64,000 bases of DNA, from positions 76,581-140,580 of the forward strand of contig DAOLFG010000004.1 of NCBI GenBank assembly GCA_035326425.1, read 5' to 3'. The stretch is from CALKJU01 sp035326425. GTDB taxonomy: Bacteria; Pseudomonadota; Alphaproteobacteria; Geminicoccales; Geminicoccaceae. Position 1 is the stretch's first letter. Each line of letters starts with the position of its first letter. The position numbers were made by a program, and so were the translations under genes. The notes below the pieces were generated by a model. That model had not been told where the DNA came from and did not search any database. It worked only from the letters and a program-made list of their open reading frames with translations. This document shows, piece after piece, positions 51,550 through 61,861 of the stretch.

Positions 51550-52341
51550 ATGATCCTGATCGAAGCCGGGGCCAGTGGAGGCAGCCTCGTCGCCCTGGAG
51601 GCCGGCGGCTCCTTCGGCGCGATCATGAGGGGCCAGCCCGGCGGCTCCGCGGCCAGCCGCCGCCTGCCGGCCCCGGGCGGTCCGCGGCTCGCCATGATCG
51701 CCATCAGCGGCGTCGACGGCAGCGGCAAGACCAGGCTCGCCGGCCTGACCCTGGATCGCCTGGCGATGGCGGGCATTCCCCACCGCCAAGTATGGAGCCG
51801 GTTCCGCAACTACCTGTCCAAGCCGCTGCTCGGGCTGGCCCGCCTCACCGGCCACAACCGCCGCGAGCAGGTCGGCGGGGTGCGCATCGGCTACCACGAT
51901 TTCGCCCGCAGCCCGGTGCTCGCCTGGAGCTTCCTGGCGCTGCACGCCGCCGATCTGGCAATCGACATCCTGTTCCGCTTCAGGCTGCGCCGCAAAGGCA
52001 CCATCGTCGCCGATCGCTGCGCCATCGATTCCCTGGTCGACCTCGCCGTCGATACCGGGCTCGACGACGTCGTGATCGACCGGCTCGGGCCGCGCCTGCT
52101 GCAGCTGATGCCGCAGCCCCTGCTGGCCGTCGTCGTCGAGCGCCCGACCGGCCTGATCGCCGAGCAGCGGCCGGACGCGCTGGCCGACCGGCACTTCGCC
52201 CGCCGCCGCGCCCTCTACCGGCGGCTCGCCCGGCGCCTCGGGCTGCCGGTGCTGCGCAACGACCGGCCGCTCGAAACCGTGATGCGCGAGCTCTCCGACC
52301 TGATGGCCGGCACTCCCGCGCAGGAAGGCGGCACGCCATGA
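51550..52341 (+). CDS. Thymidylate-kinase-like P-loop protein in glycan locus
   Basis: A protein of up to 263 residues. The P-loop is ISGVDGSGKTRLAGLTLDRL (residues 52-71), the LID-like part follows, and GTIVADRCAIDSLVDLAVD has the DR motif of thymidylate kinases; RRRALYRRLARRL closes the fold. The first 48 residues precede the fold, and an internal ATG at 51694 (MIAISGVDG) would give a typical length of 215. It lies between two GT4 genes and overlaps the second as ATGA. A kinase acting on a sugar or lipid rather than dTMP is possible, since housekeeping tmk is usually elsewhere. Confidence 0.65.
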   Translation: MILIEAGASGGSLVALEAGGSFGAIMRGQPGGSAASRRLPAPGGPRLAMIAISGVDGSGKTRLAGLTLDRLAMAGIPHRQVWSRFRNYLSKPLLGLARLTGHNRREQVGGVRIGYHDFARSPVLAWSFLALHAADLAIDILFRFRLRRKGTIVADRCAIDSLVDLAVDTGLDDVVIDRLGPRLLQLMPQPLLAVVVERPTGLIAEQRPDALADRHFARRRALYRRLARRLGLPVLRNDRPLETVMRELSDLMAGTPAQEGGTP

Positions 52342-53447
52342 TCTACGTCTTCTACAACAACGATCCGCTGGCCCAGGACCAGGGCGGCGGCGCCGAGCAT
52401 TTCCGCTGCCTGCGCCGGGCGCTGGTCGGATCGGGGCTGCCCTACATGCTGGTCGCCTCCCGCCTGCAGCCCGCCGACGAGCCGCAGGTCAGCTACATCT
52501 CCTCCGGCGCCAATTTCCTGCGCTTCTACCTGGCCTTGTGGCTGTGGTTCTGGCAGCGCCGCCACGGCTTCGGTCCCGGCGACGTCTTCCACTTCCACCG
52601 CAACTACGCGGCATGGCCCAAGCTGCTGCTCTGCCCGGGCGTCGGCCGCGTGCTGATCAGCTACCACAATGTCACCGGCCGCGTGCTCGAGGGCTCGCTG
52701 GGCCGGCTGTCGCGGCCGGTGCGGGCGCTGATGCTGGCCCTCGAGCGCCAGGCTGTGCGGCTGGCCGACGCCATCGTCTGCGTCAACCGCCGCGACCGCG
52801 ACGTGCTGGCGCGCAGCGTCGTCGCCGGCCCGTTCGAGCAGGCCCACGTCATCCCGGCGGCGTTCGATTCCGATCTCTTCACCCGTGCCGAGGCGACACC
52901 GCCGCCGGCGGCGCTGGCCACGAGGCTGCTGTTCGTCGGCCGGATCAGCCACCAGAAGAACGTGCCGCTCGCCGTCGACACCCTGGAGCGGCTGGTGGCC
53001 GAGGGCGGCGACTACACGCTGACCATCGCCGGCGCCGGCGAGGACTCCAAGGACCTCATCCGCCGCCTCGCCCGCAGCCCGGTCCGCGACCGTGTCCGCT
53101 GGCTGGGCCGCGTTCCGCACGACGAGATTCCGGCGCTGATGGCCGAGCACGGCATCCTCCTGATGACCAGCCGCTACGAGGCCTCGCCGACGGTGGTGAA
53201 GGAGGCGCTGCGCTCGATGCGGCCGGTGGTCGCCACCGATGTCGGCGACGTCGCGGACTGGCTCGAGCCCGGCAGCACCGGCTGGGTCTGCCCGATGGAC
53301 GCAGACGAGCTCGCCGCGGCCTGCCGCTCGGCCACCCGCCTGATCCTCGCCGGCCGCTACGGCGTGTTCGTGCGCGGCGAGGCGCCGGACGAGCGCGCCA
53401 TCATGGACCAGGTGCTCCGCCTCTATCGCTGGCTGGCCGCCAGCTGA
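52338..53447 (+). CDS. GT4 family glycosyltransferase
   Basis: A 369-residue GT-B enzyme. IYVFYNNDPLAQDQGGGAEHFRCL is the start and VLISYHNVTGRVLEGSLGRLSRPVRAL a membrane-associated region. In the donor domain LLFVGRISHQKNVPLAVDTLERL and TSRYEASPTVVKEALRSMRPVVATDVG carry the E-x7-E pair. The ATG overlaps the previous TGA. It probably builds the same glycan as the upstream GT2 and GT4. Confidence 0.8.
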   Translation: MIYVFYNNDPLAQDQGGGAEHFRCLRRALVGSGLPYMLVASRLQPADEPQVSYISSGANFLRFYLALWLWFWQRRHGFGPGDVFHFHRNYAAWPKLLLCPGVGRVLISYHNVTGRVLEGSLGRLSRPVRALMLALERQAVRLADAIVCVNRRDRDVLARSVVAGPFEQAHVIPAAFDSDLFTRAEATPPPAALATRLLFVGRISHQKNVPLAVDTLERLVAEGGDYTLTIAGAGEDSKDLIRRLARSPVRDRVRWLGRVPHDEIPALMAEHGILLMTSRYEASPTVVKEALRSMRPVVATDVGDVADWLEPGSTGWVCPMDADELAAACRSATRLILAGRYGVFVRGEAPDERAIMDQVLRLYRWLAAS

Positions 53448-54697
53448 GGCACGTCCCCCCGCTGCTGGTCCTGGGCGGCGCCCGCCTGGCGGCAGCGCTC
53501 CTCGGCTCGCTGGCGATGCTGGTGGCGGCGCGCTCGGCCGGGCCCGCCGCCATCGGCGTCTGGTCGATGGCGGTGGCCATCCAGGGCTATGCGCTGCAGC
53601 TGGGCGAGCTCGGCCTCCGCTCCGTCGCCACGGCCGAGGCGGTGCGCACCCGAGGCGGTGCCCGCGCCCTGATCGGCCGCTACCTTCTGCTCCGCCTCGC
53701 CATGTCGACGGCGACGATCCTGGCGGCCCTGGCGCTGGTAGAGCTGTTCCGCCCCGAGCATTTCGGCCTCATGGCGCTGACCCTGCTCAGCCTGTTCGCC
53801 GCCGCCCTCCAGCTCGACTGGGTATCGCTGGCCGACGGCAGGAGCCTCGCCGCCAGCCTGCCCCTGCTCGTCCGTCCGGCCGCTTTCCTGTTGGCCCTGC
53901 TGGCCTGGCCCGGCAGCTCGACACCGGCCGACATCGCTCTCGCCTTCCTGATTTCCTGGACCGTCGCTGCCATGGTCTCGCTGCCGGTGCTCGGGCTGCC
54001 GGCACGCACCATGGGACGACATCCGCCGCTTCCGGCCCTCGACATGCTGCGCGGCGGCGTCGGATTCGCCGCGGTCTCGCTCCTCGCCCAGTGCCAGCTC
54101 AGCGCCGATCTGCTGCTGGTCGGCTGGACGCTCGGCGTCGAGGCCGCCGGCAACTACTATCTCGCGGCGGCGGTGGCCGTGGCGGCCACCGTGCTGGCCA
54201 ACGCCGCCGGGCAGCTGGCGCTGGCCCGCATGGGCAGCGGCCGCGGCTGCCCGGAATCCATCCGCTGGGGCCTGCGCAGGCTGTGCGCCGAGGGCTGCGC
54301 TGCCGGGCTGGCGGTCGCCCTGGCCTTGGCCCTGGCCGCACCGCCGCTGCTCGCGGCCCTGGTCGGCGGCGACTTTGCCCGGGCCTCCGCACTCCTGCCC
54401 TGGCTGGCGCCCTGGGTCGCCCTGGTCCACCTCACCACGCCGCTGCAGGCCGCACTGGGTGCCGCGGGGCTGCAGCGCGCGGCCCTGCGCGCCAATCTGG
54501 CCTCGGCCGCGGTCCTCGCGCCGCTGCTCGGCCTTGCCGCCTGGATCGGCGAGGCATGGGCGTTCGCGCTCGCCCGCTCGCTGGCCGAGCTGGTCCGGTT
54601 GTTGCTGCTGCTCCACGCGTCGGGGCTGGGTGGTGCCGGAAATGCGGCCCACGCTGGCAGCGGCTCGCCCGTCGTGCGATTCTCCGGCACGGGCTAA
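53444..54697 (+). CDS. Polysaccharide flippase-like membrane protein (Wzx/MATE fold)
   Basis: A membrane protein of about 417 residues with roughly twelve hydrophobic helices, starting LLVLGGARLAAALLGSLAMLVAAR and including IGVWSMAVAIQGYALQLGELGL, the usual Wzx opening. It would move the lipid-linked repeat unit across the inner membrane. No ATG, GTG or TTG starts before the first helix. The listed start is a CTG overlapping the previous stop as CTGA, and the first ATG (53516) would remove most of helix 1. The start is therefore unresolved. Confidence 0.7.
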   Translation: MRHVPPLLVLGGARLAAALLGSLAMLVAARSAGPAAIGVWSMAVAIQGYALQLGELGLRSVATAEAVRTRGGARALIGRYLLLRLAMSTATILAALALVELFRPEHFGLMALTLLSLFAAALQLDWVSLADGRSLAASLPLLVRPAAFLLALLAWPGSSTPADIALAFLISWTVAAMVSLPVLGLPARTMGRHPPLPALDMLRGGVGFAAVSLLAQCQLSADLLLVGWTLGVEAAGNYYLAAAVAVAATVLANAAGQLALARMGSGRGCPESIRWGLRRLCAEGCAAGLAVALALALAAPPLLAALVGGDFARASALLPWLAPWVALVHLTTPLQAALGAAGLQRAALRANLASAAVLAPLLGLAAWIGEAWAFALARSLAELVRLLLLLHASGLGGAGNAAHAGSGSPVVRFSGTG

Positions 54698-54710
54698 TGG
54701 AATACCGTGG

Positions 54711-55535
54711 ATGCAGCTTCGCCGTCTCCTCCTGGGGCTCGTCCTCGTCCTGCCGCTCCTCGCCGGCCGGGGCGAGGCCGCCGAGGTCGACGACGTTCTC
54801 ACCGGCCTGTCGCCGCAGCAGCAGGATGTGGCGCTGTTCGTCCTCGGCAACACCGTCTTCGCCGCCTACCACGTCGCCAGCGAGGCGCTGATCGACGATC
54901 TCGACCTGCCGATGCTGCCGGCCTCGGCCACCATCCTCGCCACCATCCTGATGCTGCCGGACGAGCCGGACCCCTTGCGCGACGAGCTGCTGCTGGCCGC
55001 CATCGACGGCTGGCAGCTGGCGCTCGACGCCGAGGCCGACGGACGGCCGGTCGCCGGCTTCTGGCGTCGCCCCGGCTTCGATGCCCGCAGCTATGCCGAG
55101 GCCGTCTGCCTGATCATCGGCAGCGATCCGGCGGGCTTTGCCGAATATGCCCGCGACCGCGGCTTCGCCGAGCAGCGCATCGAGGGCTGCAGCCAGTCCT
55201 TCGCCGGTGCCGAGGCCGGCTGGCTGCGGCTGCTGGAGCCGCACCTGGTGCCCGAGGACAGCGAGGGCACCGGCCTGCGCTCGATCCGGCTGCGCTTCGC
55301 CCGCGCCCTCGGCTTCGACGACATCACCGAGTTCCTCGCCCGTACCGGCGTGGTGGCGCAGGCCATGTCCGATCTCGCCGGCACCATCCGCCTCGCCCGC
55401 GACCTGCGCCTTTCCTTCCGCAGCTGCGGCGTCGCTCAGACCCGCTGGTCGCCGGGCACGGGCGAGATGACGGTGTGCTACGAGCTGGTGCGCGCCATGG
55501 AGGCGATGATCACCGAGGCGCTGTCCAACCGCTGA
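54711..55535 (+). CDS. DUF4344-like secreted protein with degenerate HExxH
   Basis: A 274-residue protein with a signal peptide (MQLRRLLLGLVLVLPLLAGR, cleavage near GEAA). VLGNTVFAAYHVASEALIDDLDLPMLP corresponds to the metal-site helix of DUF4344 metallopeptidases, where HExxH is expected. Here the five residues are H-V-A-S-E, so the catalytic Glu and second His are lost. VCLIIGSDPAGFAEYARDRGFAEQRIEGC and CGVAQTRWSPGTGEMTVCYEL match other family landmarks. Family assignment is from memory of conserved patterns. It ends the third glycan operon and is convergent with the MFS gene, one base apart. Confidence 0.62.
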   Translation: MQLRRLLLGLVLVLPLLAGRGEAAEVDDVLTGLSPQQQDVALFVLGNTVFAAYHVASEALIDDLDLPMLPASATILATILMLPDEPDPLRDELLLAAIDGWQLALDAEADGRPVAGFWRRPGFDARSYAEAVCLIIGSDPAGFAEYARDRGFAEQRIEGCSQSFAGAEAGWLRLLEPHLVPEDSEGTGLRSIRLRFARALGFDDITEFLARTGVVAQAMSDLAGTIRLARDLRLSFRSCGVAQTRWSPGTGEMTVCYELVRAMEAMITEALSNR

Positions 55536-55536
55536 G

Positions 55537-56781
55537 CTACTCGATCAGCCGGTCGCGGTCGCGCAGCGCCGGGAACAGTCGCGCCCAGGAAGCGGCGACC
55601 CCCAGCGTGCCGACGCCGCCGATCACCACCGCGCCCACAGCACCCACGAAGCCGGCGAGCGTGCCGGACTCGAACTCGCCCAGCTCGTTCGAGGCGCCGA
55701 TGAACACGCTGTTCACCGCCGCCACCCGGCCGCGCATGCTGTCCGGCGTGTCGATCTGCACCAGCGTCTGCCGCACATAGACGCTGATCATGTCGGAAGC
55801 GCCCAGCACGAACAGGCAGGCCAGCGACAGGTAGAGATGCGTCGACAGGCCGAAGCCGATGGTGGCGAGGCCGAACGCCGCCACCGCCTGCAGCATGCGC
55901 CGGCCGGCATGGCGGTTCAGCGGGAAGTAGGCCAGGGTCAGCGCCATGGTCACGGCACCCACCGCCGGGGCGCTGCGCAGCAGGCCGAGCCCGGCCGGGC
56001 CGACATGCAGGATGTCGCGGGCGAAGATCGGCAGCAGCGCCGTCGCCCCGCCCAGCAGCACGGCGAACAGATCGAGCGTGATCGCCCCCATGATCGCCGG
56101 GCGCGAGCGGATGAAGATCAGCCCGGCCAGCAGCGTCGCCCAGCTCGCCGGCTCGCGTCCGCCCGGCGCCGGCGGCCGCGGCCGGATCGCCGCGAACAGC
56201 ACGGCCGTCAGCGCGAAGGCCGTCATGGCCGAGCCGAACACCAGCTCGGCACCGCCCAGCGCGTAGAGCAGCCCTCCCGCCGCCGGGCCGATGATGGTGG
56301 CGGTCTGGCCGACCGAGGAAGCCCAGGCGACGGCGCTGCGGAACTCGGCCAGCGGCACCAGGCTCGGCACGATCGCCTGCGCCGCCGGCCCGGCGAAGGC
56401 CCGGCAGCAGCCGAACAGCAGCACCAGCGCGTAGATCGGCAGGACACCGCTGTGGCCGCTGCTGAACCACAGCAGGCCCAGCGCGGTCAGCGCCGCCGTG
56501 CCGTAGGCGGCCGAGAGAATCCGCCGCCGGTCGTAGCGGTCGGCGGCGTGGCCGGTGAACAGGATCAGGCTGATCGCCGGCAGGAACACCAGGAGGCCGA
56601 CGAAGCCCAGCGCGAACGGATCGCGCGTGAGGTCGTAGACCATCCAGCCGATGCCGACGTTCTGCATCTGCAGCGCCATCGCCGAGACGAACCGGCCGAC
56701 GCAGTAGAACGAGAAGTCGCGGTGTCGGAAGGTCGCCCAGCCCCGGGGAGAGGCATCGCCGGTGCCGGCCGTGGAGCTCAA
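55537..56781 (-). CDS. MFS transporter (enterobactin exporter-like, MFS_3)
   Basis: A membrane transporter of about 414 residues with 12 predicted helices. RHRDFSFYCVGRFVSAMALQMQNVGIGWMVYDLT is the typical MFS_3 start, and FTGHAADRYDRRRIL is the inter-helix 2-3 motif D-R-x-x-R. FVLGASDMISVYVRQTLVQIDTPDSMRGRVAAVNSVFIGASNELGEFESG is the late conserved segment. It starts at a TTG overlapping the polA stop (TTGA). Substrate unknown; members export drugs or small metabolites. Confidence 0.78.
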   Translation of the reverse strand: MSSTAGTGDASPRGWATFRHRDFSFYCVGRFVSAMALQMQNVGIGWMVYDLTRDPFALGFVGLLVFLPAISLILFTGHAADRYDRRRILSAAYGTAALTALGLLWFSSGHSGVLPIYALVLLFGCCRAFAGPAAQAIVPSLVPLAEFRSAVAWASSVGQTATIIGPAAGGLLYALGGAELVFGSAMTAFALTAVLFAAIRPRPPAPGGREPASWATLLAGLIFIRSRPAIMGAITLDLFAVLLGGATALLPIFARDILHVGPAGLGLLRSAPAVGAVTMALTLAYFPLNRHAGRRMLQAVAAFGLATIGFGLSTHLYLSLACLFVLGASDMISVYVRQTLVQIDTPDSMRGRVAAVNSVFIGASNELGEFESGTLAGFVGAVGAVVIGGVGTLGVAASWARLFPALRDRDRLIE

Positions 56782-59507
56782 TGGGCGGCACCCCAGCTCG
56801 CCCCGTGCCCGACATCAACGACCAGCGGCACGTCCAGGCTCGCTGCCCGCTCCATCGTCGCCTGCACCAGCGCCTGCGTCGCCTCGATCTCGCTCTCCGG
56901 CACCTCGAGCACCAGCTCGTCATGCACCTGCAGCAGCATGCGCGCGCCTGCGTCCTCGCGCCCGAGCGCCCGCGCCACCCGCACCATCGCCCGCTTCATG
57001 ATGTCGGCGGCCGAGCCCTGGATGGGCGCGTTGATCGCCTGCCGCTCGGCATAGTTGCGGCGGGTCACGATCTTGTTGTTGATCTCCGGGATGTAGCAGC
57101 GCCGGCCGAACAGCGTCGCCACCCAGCCCTTCTCGCGCGCCTCCGCCTTGGCCCGATCCATGTATTCGCGAATGCCGGGATATTGCTGGAAATAAGCCTC
57201 GATGTAGGCCTTGGCCTGCGCCTGCGGGATGCCCAGCCGCGTGGCGAGGCCGAACGGTCCGATGCCGTAGATGATGCCGTAGTTGATGGTCTTGGCCCCT
57301 CGCCTGAGGTCGGCGCCCACCTCCTCGATCGGCTTGCCGAACATCTGCGAGGCCGTCACCGCGTGGATGTCGGTGTCCCTGGCGAAGGCCTCCTTGAGTG
57401 CTGCGATATCGGCCATGTGCGCCAGCACCCGCAGCTCGATCTGCGAGTAGTCCGCCGACATCAGCGTGTAGCCTGGCTCCGGCACGAAGGCGGTGCGGAT
57501 CTTGCGCCCCTCCTCGGTGCGGATCGGGATGTTCTGCAGGTTGGGATCGGTCGAGCTCAGCCGCCCGGTCGAGGTCGCCGCCAGCGCATAGGAGGTGTGG
57601 ACCCGCCTGGTCGCCGGGTTGATCTGCTCCATCAGCGCGTCGGTGTAGGTCCGCGTCAGCTTCTGCAGCTGCCGCCAGTCGAGGATCACCCGCGGCAGCG
57701 GATGGCTCGCCGCCAGCTCCTCCAGCACGTCGGCATCCGTCGAGTAGGAGCCGGTCTTGGTCTTCCGCCCCACCCCGCCGAGCTGCATCTTCTCGAACAG
57801 GATCTCGCCCAGCTGCTTGGGCGAGCCGATGTTGAACTGCTGGCCGGCCAGGACATAGGCCTCCTCCTCCAGCTTCATCATCCGCTGGGTGAAGTCGGTC
57901 GACAGCTCCTGCAGCCGCCTGGCGTCGACATGGATGCCGCGCGTCTCCATGCCCGCCACCACCGCCGGCAGGGCCCGCTCGATACCCTCGTAGACCGTGA
58001 GCATCCGCTGCTCGAGCAGCCGCGGCCGCAGTACCTCCCACAGGCGCAGCGTCACCTCGGCATCCTCGGCCGCATAGTCGGCGGCCTTGTCGATCGCCAC
58101 CTGGTGGAAGCCGATCTGCGAGGCACCTTTGCCGCACACCGCCGAATAGAGGATCGTGTCGTGGCCGAGGTGGCGCTTGGCCAGCTCGTCCATGCCGTGG
58201 CCGTGGCTGGCGCCGTCGAGCACGTAGGAGATCAGCATCGTGTCGTCGACCGGCGTCAGCTCCAGCCCGTGGTGGCTGAGCACGCCCATGTCGTACTTGA
58301 TGTTGTGGCCGATCTTCAGGATCGACGGATCGCTCGCCACCGTGCGCAGCCGGTCGATCACCGGCTCCAGCTCGAGCTGCCCGTCGACGAGCTGGCCGAA
58401 ATCGTCGACATGGGAAATCGGCAGGTAGAAACCTTCGCCCGCCTCGACGGCGAGGCAAAGCCCCACGAGCTGCGCCCGCGACACATCGAGCGAGGTGGTC
58501 TCGGTGTCGATGGCGATCCGCCCCAGCGCCTTCGCCCGGTCGAGGATGGCATCCAGCTCCTCGATCCTCCGCACGCAGACCAGCCTGGCGGCACTCGGCG
58601 TCGCCTGGACCTCGGCGCGCCTGGTCTCGGCGGCGGCTTCCAGCCCGCCGACGCGGGCGATCAGCGCCTTGAAGCCGTTGTCCTGCAGGAAGGCCAGCAG
58701 TGCCGCCTTGTCGGGCTCGCGCCGGCGCAGCTCGTCGAGCGCCAGCGGCACCGGCGCGTCGTTGCGCAGGCCCACGAGATCCCAGGAGATGCGCGCATTG
58801 TCGACGTTCTGCTGCAGCACCTCGCGCCGCTTGGGCTGCTTGATCTTGTCGAGATTGGCCAGCAGCCCTTCCAGCGAGCCGTATTCGGTCAGCAGTGCTG
58901 CCGCCGTCTTGACGCCGATCCCCGGCACGCCCGGCACGTTGTCGGAAGTGTCGCCAGCCAGCGCCAGGCAGTCGCGCACCAGCTCCGGGCCGACGCCGAA
59001 GCGCTCGATCACCTCGTCGCGGCCGATCGGCTTGGCCTTCATCGGATCCCACATCTCGACGCCGGTGCCGACGAGCTGCATCAGGTCCTTGTCGGAGGAG
59101 ACGATCGTCACCCCCTCGCCGGCGTCGCAGGCGAGCCTGGCATAGGAGGCGATGAGGTCGTCGGCCTCGAAGCCCGCCAGCTCGGCCACCGGCAGGCCGA
59201 AGGCCCTGGCCGCCTCGCGGATCAGCGCGAACTGCGGGATCAGCTCCGGCGGCGGCTCGGCGCGGTTGGCCTTGTACTTGTCGTAGAGATCGTTGCGGAA
59301 CGTCGTGCGCCCGGCGTCGAACACGACGACGAGGTCGTCCTGCGGCCGGTCCTGCATCAGCCGGAACAGCATCGAGGCGAAGCCGAACACCGCGTTGACC
59401 GGCGTACCGTCCGGCCGGCTCATCGGCGGCAGGGCGAAGAAGGCGCGGAAGATGTAGCCCGAGCCGTCGATCAGCACGAGCCGCTTGGCCGCTGTGGTGT
59501 CGCTCAC
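56778..59507 (-). CDS. polA: DNA polymerase I
   Basis: A 909-residue family A polymerase for Okazaki fragment processing and repair. The 5'-3' nuclease domain opens RLVLIDGSGYIFRAFFALPP and has FDAGRTTFRNDLY. The 3'-5' exonuclease is intact (IAIDTETTSLD). The polymerase motifs are present: A (SADYSQIELRVLAH), B (RRGAKTINYGIIYG) and C (LLQVHDELVLEVP). It lies 22 bases downstream of the SDR gene and overlaps the MFS gene. Confidence 0.96.
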   Translation of the reverse strand: MSDTTAAKRLVLIDGSGYIFRAFFALPPMSRPDGTPVNAVFGFASMLFRLMQDRPQDDLVVVFDAGRTTFRNDLYDKYKANRAEPPPELIPQFALIREAARAFGLPVAELAGFEADDLIASYARLACDAGEGVTIVSSDKDLMQLVGTGVEMWDPMKAKPIGRDEVIERFGVGPELVRDCLALAGDTSDNVPGVPGIGVKTAAALLTEYGSLEGLLANLDKIKQPKRREVLQQNVDNARISWDLVGLRNDAPVPLALDELRRREPDKAALLAFLQDNGFKALIARVGGLEAAAETRRAEVQATPSAARLVCVRRIEELDAILDRAKALGRIAIDTETTSLDVSRAQLVGLCLAVEAGEGFYLPISHVDDFGQLVDGQLELEPVIDRLRTVASDPSILKIGHNIKYDMGVLSHHGLELTPVDDTMLISYVLDGASHGHGMDELAKRHLGHDTILYSAVCGKGASQIGFHQVAIDKAADYAAEDAEVTLRLWEVLRPRLLEQRMLTVYEGIERALPAVVAGMETRGIHVDARRLQELSTDFTQRMMKLEEEAYVLAGQQFNIGSPKQLGEILFEKMQLGGVGRKTKTGSYSTDADVLEELAASHPLPRVILDWRQLQKLTRTYTDALMEQINPATRRVHTSYALAATSTGRLSSTDPNLQNIPIRTEEGRKIRTAFVPEPGYTLMSADYSQIELRVLAHMADIAALKEAFARDTDIHAVTASQMFGKPIEEVGADLRRGAKTINYGIIYGIGPFGLATRLGIPQAQAKAYIEAYFQQYPGIREYMDRAKAEAREKGWVATLFGRRCYIPEINNKIVTRRNYAERQAINAPIQGSAADIMKRAMVRVARALGREDAGARMLLQVHDELVLEVPESEIEATQALVQATMERAASLDVPLVVDVGHGASWGAAH

Positions 59508-59529
59508 CTCGACGCTCCCCGAATGCCGA

Positions 59530-60306
59530 TCAGAGCGTGCCCGGATAGGCGCCGCCGTCGATCAGCAGGTTCTGGCCGGTGATGTAGCCCGCATGCGCCG
59601 AGCACAGGAAGGCGCAGGCCTCGCCGAACTCCTCGGCCGTGCCGAGCCGCCCGGCCGGGTTGTCCTCGGCGCGCGCGCGCAGCAGCTCCTCCACCGGCCG
59701 TCCGGTCCTCTTCGACGCGGCGATCACGCCGCCGCGCAGCCGGTCCGTGTCGAACGGTCCCGGCAGCAGCGCGTTGATCGTGACGTTCCGGCGCACCGAC
59801 TTCCGCGCCAGGCTCGCCACGGCACCCGTCAGGCCGGCCCTGGCACCGTTCGACAGCTCCAGGCTCGGGATGGGCGCCTTCACCGAGCCCGAGGTGATGT
59901 TGACGATCCGGCCGAAGCCCCGGTCCATCATGCCGTAGATGGTGGCCTTGATGAGCGCCAGCGGTGTCAGCATGTTGCCCTCGACCGCCTTGCGCCAGTC
60001 GTCGAGCGAGAAGTCCTTGAAATCGCCGGGCGGCGGGCCGCCGGCATTGTTGACCAGGATGTCGGGCGCCGGGCAGGCCTTCAGCACCGCCGCACGGCCC
60101 TCCTCGGTGGTGATGTCGCAGGCCACGGCCTCGACCCTCACCCCCAGCTTGCGCAGCCCTTCGGCCGTGGCCTCCAGCGTCTCCTTGGTACGGGCGCAGA
60201 TGGTGAGCTCCACGCCCTCGCGCGCCAGCGCCTCGGCGCAGCCCTTGCCCAGCCCCTTCGAGGCCGCGCAGACGATGGCCTTGCGGCCCTTGATCCCGAG
60301 ATCCAT
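59530..60306 (-). CDS. Atypical SDR family oxidoreductase (3-oxoacyl reductase-like)
   Basis: A 258-residue Rossmann protein. AIVCAASKGLGKGCAEALAREGV replaces the usual TGxxxGIG loop, and ILVNNAGGPPPGDF is the NNAG motif. In the catalytic region NITSGSVKAPIPSLELSNGARAGLTGAV no YxxxK is visible: the Tyr/Lys positions read as Asn/Ala or nearby residues. This matches a branch of SDRs with an SNxxRAGL segment. VNVLIDGGAYPG-type ending (ITGQNLLIDGGAYPGTL) is typical of FabG-like proteins. It precedes polA on the same strand. Confidence 0.75.
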   Translation of the reverse strand: MDLGIKGRKAIVCAASKGLGKGCAEALAREGVELTICARTKETLEATAEGLRKLGVRVEAVACDITTEEGRAAVLKACPAPDILVNNAGGPPPGDFKDFSLDDWRKAVEGNMLTPLALIKATIYGMMDRGFGRIVNITSGSVKAPIPSLELSNGARAGLTGAVASLARKSVRRNVTINALLPGPFDTDRLRGGVIAASKRTGRPVEELLRARAEDNPAGRLGTAEEFGEACAFLCSAHAGYITGQNLLIDGGAYPGTL

Positions 60307-60373
60307 TCCCCCCCCTTGACGCCCGGCGCCAGCCGCAAGACCGTCCCGGCCGCAATGACAGGGAGGTTGCGCG

Positions 60374-61857
<1,484 letters not shown>

Positions 61858-61861
<4 letters not shown>

